This document shows positions 1-5,068 of a DNA stretch of 5,087 nt, piece after piece. The stretch lies in assembly GCA_027489835.1 (NCBI GenBank), contig JAIXZF010000364.1, forward strand, positions 1 through 5,087, read 5' to 3'. The position numbers and the translations under genes are program-made. Source of the stretch: Hyphomicrobiales bacterium. Lineage in GTDB: Bacteria > Pseudomonadota > Alphaproteobacteria > Rhizobiales > Beijerinckiaceae. Below the pieces are notes generated by a model that was not told the origin of the DNA, did no database searches, and saw nothing but the letters and a program-made list of their open reading frames with translations. How positions within the stretch are numbered: position 1 is the first letter of the stretch; every line of letters starts with the position of its first letter.

Positions 1-783
1 AAGTACGCGATGGACCAGAACCTGCGCGAGCTGGCGATCATCCACGTCAACAACGATTTCGGCGTCAACATGGTGGCGGAGTTCCGCCGCGCCTACGAGG
101 CGCTGGGCGGCAAGATCCTGTCCACCACGCCCTACAACCAGAACCAGCCGAGCTATGCGCCGGAGGTCACCGCCGCGCTGAAGGGCGACCCCAAGGCGCT
201 CTACCTCGTGGCCTATCCCGGCGACGGCACGAACATCGCCCGCACCTGGATCAGCCAGGGCGGCGCCTCGACCTTCCTGCTCAACGACGGCATGAACAGC
301 AAGGACTTCATCGACGGCGTCGGCGCGCGCTTCCTCAACAATGCCTATGGCACCTCCTCGGGCACGGTGCGCACGCCGTCGACCGAGTATTTCGGCACGG
401 CCTATCCCGCCATGTCGGGCGGATTCGACGCCAACGCGCCGGCCGCCGACCGCGCCTATGACGCGGCCGCCATCCTCGGCCTCGCCATCGCGCAGGCCGG
501 CAAGGCCGACAGCGCCTCTATCCGCGACGCGATCCGCAAGGTCACGGGCGGCACTGGCGAGGTCATCCACGCCGGGCCAGACAATTTCCGCAAGGCGCTC
601 GCGCTCATCAAGGAGGGCAAGCCGATCCGCTATGTCGGCGTGATCGGCGCGGTCAGCTTCGACGACAATGGCGACATCACCGGCCCGTTCCGCAAGTGGC
701 GCATCCAGGACGGCACCGTCACCACGGTCGGCGAAATGACCACGGACGAGGTCAACGCGGTCAAGGCCAGGATCGGCAAGTGA
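1..783 (+). CDS. ABC transporter substrate-binding protein, branched-chain amino acid (LivK-like) type, 5' end missing
   Basis: Periplasmic solute-binding component of a type I ABC importer (Peripla_BP_6 / LivK-like family), which captures a small ligand and hands it to the membrane permease. The frame is already open at base 1 and the first in-frame ATG at 10 sits inside the fold, so the true start, signal peptide and roughly the first 120-150 residues lie outside the window; 260 residues are visible. Family features include a strand-helix unit with the sequence IIHVNNDFGVNM, an Asn-Gln-rich loop followed by SYAPEV, a second strand at LYLVAYPG, and the late segment YDAAAILGLAIAQAG that leads into the typical C-terminal lobe ending in a FDDNGDITGPFRKW strand. 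Members bind branched-chain or other amino acids, amides, urea or aromatic acids; the ligand here cannot be told. The stop overlaps the next gene, suggesting one transcript. Confident in family, not in substrate. Confidence 0.9.
   Translation, partial: KYAMDQNLRELAIIHVNNDFGVNMVAEFRRAYEALGGKILSTTPYNQNQPSYAPEVTAALKGDPKALYLVAYPGDGTNIARTWISQGGASTFLLNDGMNSKDFIDGVGARFLNNAYGTSSGTVRTPSTEYFGTAYPAMSGGFDANAPAADRAYDAAAILGLAIAQAGKADSASIRDAIRKVTGGTGEVIHAGPDNFRKALALIKEGKPIRYVGVIGAVSFDDNGDITGPFRKWRIQDGTVTTVGEMTTDEVNAVKARIGK
769..772 (+). promoter_or_regulatory. Shine-Dalgarno AGGA that fixes the GTG start of the fusion gene
   Basis: AGGA lies 7 bases before a GTG at 780-782, inside the last codons of the binding-protein gene. 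The GTG shares the sequence GTGA (780-783) with the upstream TGA stop, a classic translational-coupling overlap. This supports GTG 780 over the earlier in-frame ATG at 696, which would read through 85 bases of the upstream gene out of frame. Confidence 0.6.
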
Positions 784-2276
784 CGGGGGCGCCGACCGGC
801 GCCCGTCTGCCGCGGATCGAACTCGCGCCCGGGCTAGAGATCAGCCGGATCGTCACCGGCCTGTGGCAGGTGGCTGACATCGAGCGCTCCGGCGCGGCCA
901 TCGATCCCGATGCGGGGGCGGAGGCGCTGGCCGCCTACGCGCAGGCCGGTTTCGACAGCTTCGACATGGCCGATCATTACGGCTCGGCCGAGATCATCAC
1001 GGGCCGGCTTCTGGAGCGCGCGCGGCAGGGCGAATGGCCCGGAATCGCCCCGCGCGCCTTCACCAAATGGTGTCCCTCACCCGGCCCCATGACACCCGGG
1101 ATCGTGCGCGCCGGCATCGGCCGCTCGCTCGAGCGGATGAAGCTCGACCGCATCGACCTCATGCAGCTGCACTGGTGGATGTTCGAACATCCCGGTTACA
1201 TCGACGCGCTGACGGAAATGGCGCGGATGCGGGATGAGGGCCTGCTCGGCCATCTCGGCCTGACCAATGTCGATGCCGACCATCTCAACCTCCTCGTGAA
1301 GCACGGCCTGCCGATCGCCTCGAATCAGGTCAGCTTCTCGCTGCTGGACAGGCGTGCGGCGGGGCCGCTCAGCGCGCTCTGCGCCGGGACGGGCGTGAAG
1401 CTGCTCGCCTACGGCACGCTCGGCGGCGGCTTCCTGACCGATAAATGGGTGGGCCGGCCCGAGCCGACGCAGGCCGAAATCCCGGACTGGTCGCGCTCGA
1501 AGTACAAGCGCTTCATCGACGTGATCGGCGGCTGGCCCGCGCTGCAGGCCATCCTCTCGGCCGCCAGCGCTATCGCCGGCAAGCATGGCGTCTCGGTCGC
1601 CAACGTCGCCACGCGCTGGGTTCTGGAGCAGCAGGCGGTCGCGGCCGTCATCGTCGGCGCGCGGCTGGGCGAGAGCGAGCACCGAGCCGACAATCTCAGG
1701 CTGTTCTCCTTCGCGCTAGATGCCGAAGACCACGCAACGCTGGAAGAGGCCTTCGCCGCGACGTCGCCCGTGCCCGGCGATTGCGGGGATGAATACCGCA
1801 AGCCGCCCTTCCTCACCGCGTCGGGCGATCTCAGCCACCATCTCGACGGCTTTCCGAAGGTCTATGCCGCAACCGACATGCCCGGCAGGCAGGGAAGGCG
1901 ACGCGTCGACACGGGCTCGGTGTGGGAGCCGATCGCCGGCTACAGCCGTGCCGTTCAGGTGGGCAATGCCATCGCGGTCAGCGGGACCACGGCCACGCAC
2001 GGCAAGGGGCTGGTGATCGCGCCCGGCGACGCCGCCGCGCAGACGACCTACATCCTCGACAAGATCGCGGCGAGCCTTTCGGCGCTCGGCGCCAGCCTGT
2101 CGGACGTGACGCGCACGCGCGTCTACCTCGCCAATGCCGATGACTGGGAGGGCGTCAGCCGCGTCCATGGCCGGTATTTCGCCGATGTCAGGCCGGCCAA
2201 CACGTTGCTGGAGATCAGCCGGCTGGTGGGCGAGGGCTATCTGGTCGAGATCGAGGCCGACGCCCTGCTGGGCTGA
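780..2276 (+). CDS. Fusion protein: aldo/keto reductase + RidA/YjgF-family domain
   Basis: A single uninterrupted 498-residue frame, starting at GTG 780. Residues about 20-360 are an aldo/keto reductase, an NAD(P)H-dependent carbonyl/alcohol oxidoreductase with a TIM barrel. The expected catalytic tetrad is visible as Asp62 and Tyr67 (FDMADHYG), Lys96 (FTKW) and His131 (LMQLHWW); LGLTN (159-163), SNQVSFSLLD (181-190) and AYGTLGGGFL (210-219) fit barrel strands lining the site, and IVGAR (291-295) fits the cofactor-binding end. After a basic linker, residues about 375-498 form a Rid (RidA/YjgF/UK114) domain: GYSRAVQVGNAIAVSGTT, then RTRVYL, then RPANTLLEISRL. Arg481 aligns with the arginine that Rid enzymes use to deaminate reactive imines and enamines, so the domain may be active. 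No signal peptide, so presumably cytosolic. Overlap with the transporter gene suggests shared function in uptake and breakdown of an unknown, perhaps nitrogen-containing, compound. The substrate is inference; both domain calls are firm. Confidence 0.92.
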   Translation: MTGAPTGARLPRIELAPGLEISRIVTGLWQVADIERSGAAIDPDAGAEALAAYAQAGFDSFDMADHYGSAEIITGRLLERARQGEWPGIAPRAFTKWCPSPGPMTPGIVRAGIGRSLERMKLDRIDLMQLHWWMFEHPGYIDALTEMARMRDEGLLGHLGLTNVDADHLNLLVKHGLPIASNQVSFSLLDRRAAGPLSALCAGTGVKLLAYGTLGGGFLTDKWVGRPEPTQAEIPDWSRSKYKRFIDVIGGWPALQAILSAASAIAGKHGVSVANVATRWVLEQQAVAAVIVGARLGESEHRADNLRLFSFALDAEDHATLEEAFAATSPVPGDCGDEYRKPPFLTASGDLSHHLDGFPKVYAATDMPGRQGRRRVDTGSVWEPIAGYSRAVQVGNAIAVSGTTATHGKGLVIAPGDAAAQTTYILDKIAASLSALGASLSDVTRTRVYLANADDWEGVSRVHGRYFADVRPANTLLEISRLVGEGYLVEIEADALLG

Positions 2277-2285
2277 CGCTAACGC

Positions 2286-2786
2286 TCAGTTGCGCTCGTC
2301 GGGCAGCGGGGGCAGCGGATGGATTTCGACGCCTTCCTCGATCAGCATGCGAGCTTGGTCGGGCGTCGAGCTACCATAGATCGCACGATGCTCGATGTCG
2401 CCATGATGCATCGCGAGCGCCTGGTCGGCGAAACGGTCCCCCACATGCTCCGCGTTCTCGGCAACATGGCGGCGCAGGGCCCGCGCCAGCTCGCGCATCG
2501 CCTTGTCGGCAATGGGCATGTTGGTGGCGGCGCCCTGGGGGCCGGTAGCCGGGGCCGGCATGGCCTCGCTCCCGGCGTGCGTCTCTGGCGCGGATGGCGG
2601 CGCGGCGTCGCGTCCGCGGTCACGCCGCGCGACATGCGGGGCCATGATCGTCTTGTCGACCTTGACCGAGCCGCAACGCGGACACTCGATCAGCCCGGCG
2701 GCGCGCTGCGCGTCATAGCCTGCATTGTCCCGGAACCAGCTTTCGAAGCCGTGGCCGGAATCGCAGCTCAGGGCGAAGCGGATCAT
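2286..2786 (-). CDS. DUF1178 family zinc-ribbon protein
   Basis: A 166-residue protein of the DUF1178 family, function unknown, common in alpha- and betaproteobacteria. The N-terminus opens with the family's typical MIRFALSCDSGHGFESWF and carries a likely zinc ribbon built from Cys8, His12, Cys35 and Cys38 (CPRCGS). Residues about 55-90 are a low-complexity linker rich in Ala, Pro, Arg and Gly, probably disordered. The C-terminal part (about 95-166) is the conserved block, with VGDRFADQALAMHHGD, IYGSSTPDQA and a closing PLPPLPDERN. The start ATG lies 12 bases after the grxC stop with no clear Shine-Dalgarno, so translation is probably coupled to grxC. It converges on the reductase-Rid gene with 9 bases between stops. 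Length and both ends look complete. Confidence 0.9.
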   Translation of the reverse strand: MIRFALSCDSGHGFESWFRDNAGYDAQRAAGLIECPRCGSVKVDKTIMAPHVARRDRGRDAAPPSAPETHAGSEAMPAPATGPQGAATNMPIADKAMRELARALRRHVAENAEHVGDRFADQALAMHHGDIEHRAIYGSSTPDQARMLIEEGVEIHPLPPLPDERN

Positions 2787-2798
2787 CGGCGCGACGGA

Positions 2799-3053
2799 TC
2801 AGGCGGCGAGCAGCGCATCGAGCCTGCCGTCGCGGTCAAGCTCGTGCAGGTCGTCGCAGCCGCCGACATGGGCGTCGCCCACGAAGATCTGCGGGACCGT
2901 GGCGCGGCCCGAGCGGCGGATCATCTCGTCGCGCAGCTCCGGCTTGCCGGTGATCTCGTGCTCGGTGAAGGCCACGCGCTTGCGCGCCAGCAGTTCCTTC
3001 GCCGCTGAGCAATAGGGGCACCAGGACTTGGTGTAGATCGTGACATCGGCCAT
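2799..3053 (-). CDS. grxC: Glutaredoxin 3 (GrxC-type, dithiol CPYC)
   Basis: An 84-residue dithiol glutaredoxin, a cytosolic thioredoxin-fold protein that reduces disulfides and glutathione mixed disulfides at the expense of glutathione. The redox site is Cys12-Pro-Tyr-Cys15; the cis-proline is in TVPQIF (Pro54), and the glutathione-contacting GGCDDL stands at 64-69, all in the canonical order and spacing. The length is the usual 82-88 residues of the family. The frame stays open far upstream, but the ATG at 3053 is chosen because an AAGGAG lies 7 bases before it and the homologous sequence begins with MADVTIYTKSWCPYC. It lies 71 bases downstream of comF and 12 bases upstream of the DUF1178 gene, all read leftward, so it is likely the middle gene of an operon. 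Confidence 0.96.
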   Translation of the reverse strand: MADVTIYTKSWCPYCSAAKELLARKRVAFTEHEITGKPELRDEMIRRSGRATVPQIFVGDAHVGGCDDLHELDRDGRLDALLAA

Positions 3054-3060
3054 GGTTCGG

Positions 3061-3066
3061 CTCCTT
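3061..3066 (-). promoter_or_regulatory. Strong Shine-Dalgarno AAGGAG for grxC
   Basis: The minus strand reads AAGGAG, 7 bases upstream of the ATG at 3053-3051. It decides the grxC start against the 133-residue longer open frame upstream. It is the best ribosome binding site among the complete genes in the window. Confidence 0.8.
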
Positions 3067-3075
3067 GGATAACCA

Positions 3076-3104
3076 GATATGCGTTCCGGCCCCGGCTTCC
3101 TCAA
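3076..3104 (-). promoter_or_regulatory. Possible weak internal promoter for grxC
   Basis: On the minus strand TTGAGG (3104-3099) and CATATC (3081-3076) are separated by 17 bases. They match the sigma-70 consensus at 4 of 6 and 3 of 6 positions. This AT-richer patch between comF and grxC stands out against the GC-rich background. A start near 3069 would leave just enough leader for the AAGGAG site. Readthrough from comF is the alternative, so this is tentative. Confidence 0.25.
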
Positions 3105-3109
3105 GGGCG

Positions 3110-3124
3110 GCGGCCGCGGGCCGC
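3110..3124 (-). repeat. Hairpin directly after the comF stop
   Basis: GCGGCC (3110-3115) and GGCCGC (3119-3124) form a perfect 6-bp stem with a 3-base loop, beginning at the base next to the comF stop codon. No run of T follows on the minus strand, so it is not a standard intrinsic terminator. It could slow, process or partly end the comF transcript before grxC. In DNA this GC-rich such hairpins also arise by chance. Confidence 0.35.
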
Positions 3125-3931
3125 TCACCGCCCCGGTATGACGCGGGTGAAGGTGAGCAGGTCCACCGCGCTGGCGCCGCCGCGCAGCAGCGTTCGCGCC
3201 GCTGCGTTCGCGGTCGAGCCCGTGGTCAGCACGTCGTCGACCAGCAGCACGCGGCGGCCTTCGATGCGCGGTCGCGCCTCGTCCGGGACGCGCAGCGCGC
3301 CCTGCAGGTTGAGCGCGCGTTCGTTGCGGCTGAGGCCCACCTGCGGCCGCGTGCGCCTGACGCGCGCCAGCGCCGCGACGTCGACCGGCAGGCCGGTCCG
3401 GCCGCCGAGTGCCCGCGCCAGCTCGGCCGCCTGGTTGAAGCGTCGGCGCCACAGCCGCCAGCGGTGAAGGGGCACGGGCGCGATCAGGTCGGCGTCCGCG
3501 AGCAGCTCGCGGCCTGCGAGCGCCATCATCCCGGCCATGGTCACGGCCAGCTCCGTGCGGTCGCCGTATTTCAGCTTGTGGACGAGGGCCCTCGCGGTGT
3601 CGTCATAGCCGCAGACGGCGCGGGCCCGGGCGAAGACAGGCGGGTCCGCCATGGCGGCCGGCGAGATCAGCGGGCCGCCGATGTCGACGGCGAAGGGCGT
3701 GCCGAGGCGCTCGCAGTATGGCCGCGTGATGAAGCTCAGGCCGGCCCAGCAGGCGGCGCACAGCCCGTGCGGTTCGCCGGCGGCGGCGCCGCAAGCCGCG
3801 CAGGCCGGCGGATAGACCAGCCCGACGATGCCGGCGAGCGCCGCCCGCGGCAGGGTCCGCGCGGCATCGAGCCAGCGCGCCATGCGCGGCGCGTCGGTCT
3901 CGGCTTGCTCCCGATTTCCGGAAAAGGACAT
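3125..3931 (-). CDS. comF: ComF family protein (zinc ribbon + phosphoribosyltransferase-like)
   Basis: A 268-residue ComF-type protein, a cytosolic factor linked to handling of incoming single-stranded DNA in naturally competent bacteria; its role in most alphaproteobacteria is unproven. The N-terminal part has a zinc-ribbon-like set Cys44, Cys47, Cys58 and Cys61 in LVYPPACAACG and GLCAACW, with a further Cys73. The middle shows the family pattern YDDTARALVHKLKYGDR (109-125) and APVPLHRWRLWRRRFNQA (151-168). The C-terminal part carries the PRPP-binding loop VLLVDDVLTTGST (228-240) of type I phosphoribosyltransferases. The frame is open to 4036. The ATG at 3931 is preferred because the extra 35 residues look like noncoding arginine-rich sequence and a promoter candidate ends just upstream; ATG 3883 is an alternative start 16 codons further in. 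No Shine-Dalgarno precedes 3931. First gene of the leftward comF-grxC-DUF1178 unit. Confidence 0.93.
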   Translation of the reverse strand: MSFSGNREQAETDAPRMARWLDAARTLPRAALAGIVGLVYPPACAACGAAAGEPHGLCAACWAGLSFITRPYCERLGTPFAVDIGGPLISPAAMADPPVFARARAVCGYDDTARALVHKLKYGDRTELAVTMAGMMALAGRELLADADLIAPVPLHRWRLWRRRFNQAAELARALGGRTGLPVDVAALARVRRTRPQVGLSRNERALNLQGALRVPDEARPRIEGRRVLLVDDVLTTGSTANAAARTLLRGGASAVDLLTFTRVIPGR

Positions 3932-3937
3932 GATCCG

Positions 3938-3966
3938 GCCATAGCACGACGGCAGGCCGAGGTCGC
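3938..3966 (-). promoter_or_regulatory. Candidate comF promoter giving a leaderless transcript
   Basis: On the minus strand GCGACC (3966-3961) and TATGGC (3943-3938) are 17 bases apart, matching the sigma-70 boxes only moderately. Transcription would begin about 7 bases after the -10 box, near 3931, which is the A of the chosen comF ATG. That fits the absence of a Shine-Dalgarno there. Support comes mainly from the mirror layout with the opposite promoter. Confidence 0.35.
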
Positions 3967-4020
3967 GGCCTTCGAGGCGCCGGCGCCGGCCGTGACGGCG
4001 CGGACGGTCTTTGACCTCGG
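3957..4020. repeat. Inverted repeat CCGAGGTC ... GACCTCGG in the divergent gap
   Basis: CCGAGGTC at 3957-3964 and its exact reverse complement GACCTCGG at 4013-4020 flank 48 bases between the divergent comF and methyltransferase genes. In each direction GACCTCGG starts inside the proposed -35 box and ends 13 bases before the proposed -10 box. It may be paired sites for one regulator or simply shared promoter bases. The repeat is only 8 bp per arm, so chance is possible. Confidence 0.4.
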
Positions 4021-4039
4021 AGGCCCGTCCGGCCATAAC
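4011..4039 (+). promoter_or_regulatory. Candidate sigma-70 promoter of the methyltransferase gene, near-leaderless
   Basis: TTGACC (4011-4016; 5 of 6 to consensus) and CATAAC (4034-4039; 4 of 6) are separated by exactly 17 bases, the best promoter match in the window. The transcript would start near 4046, only about 5 bases before the ATG at 4051. No Shine-Dalgarno fits in that space, and an in-frame TAA at 4036 rules out any earlier start. Confidence 0.55.
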
Positions 4040-4050
4040 CCGCGCGAGCG

Positions 4051-4950
4051 ATGGAGCGAGCCCTGACCGACACCGAACTCTTCGACCGCCAGCTCATCCG
4101 CCGCCGCGTGCGGCGCGCGGCCGAGCTCGGCCGGGCCGACTTCCTGATCGAGCGCGCCGCTGAGGATCTCGCGGAGCGCCTCGGCGCCGTCACGCGCATC
4201 TTTCCTGTCGCGCTCGACCTCGGCACCGCGACGGATGCGGCGGCGCGCATTCTCGCGGCGCGCGCGGGCACGGAGTGCGTCGTGCGCGCGGCCGCGGCGT
4301 CGCTGTCGGGGCCGGTGCAGGTCGTTGCCGACGAGGAGCACCTGCCCTTCGCCGACGCCTCGCTCGATCTCGTCACCTCGCTGCTGTCGCTCCAGACGGT
4401 CAACGATCTGCCGGGCGCGCTGATCCAGATCCGCCGCGCGCTGAAGCCGGACGGCCTCTTCCTCGGCTGCCTGTTCGGCGGCGGCACCCTGACGGAGTTG
4501 CGGCAGGCCTTCGTCGCCGCCGAAAGCGAGGTCGAGGGCGGGGTCTCGCCGCGCGTCGCGCCTTTCGCCGACATCCGCGATGTCGGGGGGCTGCTGCAGC
4601 GTGCCGGCTTCGCGCTGCCGGTCACCGACTCCGAGAAGGTGACGGTGCGCTACGACAATCCGCTGATGCTGATGCGCGACCTCAGGATGATGGCGCTGAC
4701 CAATCCACTCCTGGCCCGGCGGCGCGCGCCAATGCGCCGCGCCACGCTGATGCGGGCAATCGATATCTACGCCGAGCGCTTCTGCGACGCCGACGGCCGG
4801 GTCCGCGCCAGCTTCGAGCTGATCTGGATGTCGGGCTGGTCGCGGCATGAAAGCCAGCAGCAGCCGCTCAGGCCGGGCTCCGCCAAGGCGCGCCTCGCGG
4901 ATGCGCTCAGGACCATCGAAATCGGCACGGGCGAAAAGCCCGGCGAATAG
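4051..4950 (+). CDS. NDUFAF5-like class I SAM methyltransferase-fold protein
   Basis: A 299-residue protein strongly resembling human NDUFAF5 (C20orf7), the mitochondrial complex I assembly factor that hydroxylates an arginine of NDUFS7; it is also distantly related to BioC. The family pattern runs along the whole length: LFDRQLIRRRVRRAA (10-24), FPVALDLG (51-58), VVADEEHLPFADASLDLV (91-108), SLQTVNDLPGAL (113-124), RALKPDGLFLGCLFGG (129-144), a TLTELR helix, and the C-terminal MSGWSRHESQQQPLRPGSAK (260-279). The SAM-binding motif I, normally Gly-rich after DLG, reads DLGTATD (56-62), and no acidic residue is seen where the second strand should end (VVRAAAASL, 77-85). So cofactor binding may be altered. 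The start is the first possible one after an in-frame TAA. It is divergent from comF. A role in assembling the bacterial complex I is inferred from the family only. Confidence 0.9.
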   Translation: MERALTDTELFDRQLIRRRVRRAAELGRADFLIERAAEDLAERLGAVTRIFPVALDLGTATDAAARILAARAGTECVVRAAAASLSGPVQVVADEEHLPFADASLDLVTSLLSLQTVNDLPGALIQIRRALKPDGLFLGCLFGGGTLTELRQAFVAAESEVEGGVSPRVAPFADIRDVGGLLQRAGFALPVTDSEKVTVRYDNPLMLMRDLRMMALTNPLLARRRAPMRRATLMRAIDIYAERFCDADGRVRASFELIWMSGWSRHESQQQPLRPGSAKARLADALRTIEIGTGEKPGE

Positions 4951-4971
4951 GCTTCGCGACAGGCCGCAAGC
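4951..4971. repeat. Imperfect hairpin right after the methyltransferase stop
   Basis: GCTT-C-GCG and CGC-AAGC pair as a 7-bp stem with one bulged C and a 6-base loop, starting immediately after the TAG stop. No T-run follows, so it is at most a weak transcript end or a 3' stability element. Confidence 0.3.
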
Positions 4972-4988
4972 TCACGCCCGGAAGGCTT

Positions 4989-5007
4989 GCCGAACGGAGC
5001 GTTCGGC
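4989..5007. repeat. Perfect 8-bp hairpin downstream of the methyltransferase gene
   Basis: GCCGAACG (4989-4996), loop GAG, CGTTCGGC (5000-5007): a perfect 8-bp stem in the 3' noncoding stretch. The following bases (CTGTAGAACG) contain no T-run, so it is not a textbook terminator. It could be a factor-assisted terminator, or, being a palindrome upstream of a possible next gene, an operator. The rest of 4951-5087 shows no gene apart from the possible start at 5082. Confidence 0.4.
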
Positions 5008-5068
5008 CTGTAGAACGCGAGGGAGTCGGCAGGGGTGCCTTTGCCTGGTTTCGTGGCTGCTGGAACGT

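Noticed and set aside
696..779. In-frame ATG 696 as the start of the reductase-Rid gene, giving 28 more residues
   Set aside because: The extra residues overlap the binding-protein gene in another frame and are His/Arg/Gly-rich, unlike a reductase N-terminus. GTG 780 has a Shine-Dalgarno and a GTGA overlap.
1077..1682. Long minus-strand open frame (201 residues) inside the reductase domain
   Set aside because: Antisense shadow in very GC-rich DNA. The plus strand encodes a complete aldo/keto reductase with all catalytic residues, and the translation shows no recognisable fold.
2319..3008. Plus-strand 229-residue open frame opposite the DUF1178 gene and grxC
   Set aside because: It crosses two well-supported minus-strand genes and shows no family motif or ribosome binding site.
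3054..3452. N-terminal extension of grxC by 133 residues
   Set aside because: The extension overlaps comF in another frame, is Arg/Pro/Gly-rich, and the strong AAGGAG plus family length fix the start at 3053.
3976..3987. Perfect 12-bp palindrome GGCGCCGGCGCC in the divergent gap
   Set aside because: Composed only of G and C in a GC-rich region and made of a repeated self-complementary hexamer. It is likely by chance and is not aligned with either promoter's boxes.
3065..4066. Plus-strand open frame of 333 residues opposite comF
   Set aside because: Arg/Ala/Gly-rich low-complexity translation with no motif, fully opposite a clear comF gene and running across its promoter region.
3603..4848. 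Two long minus-strand open frames (340 and 370 residues) across comF and the methyltransferase gene
   Set aside because: They are biased translations (Ser/Ala/Arg-rich) that span the divergent gap and both real genes. GC-rich shadows, not genes.
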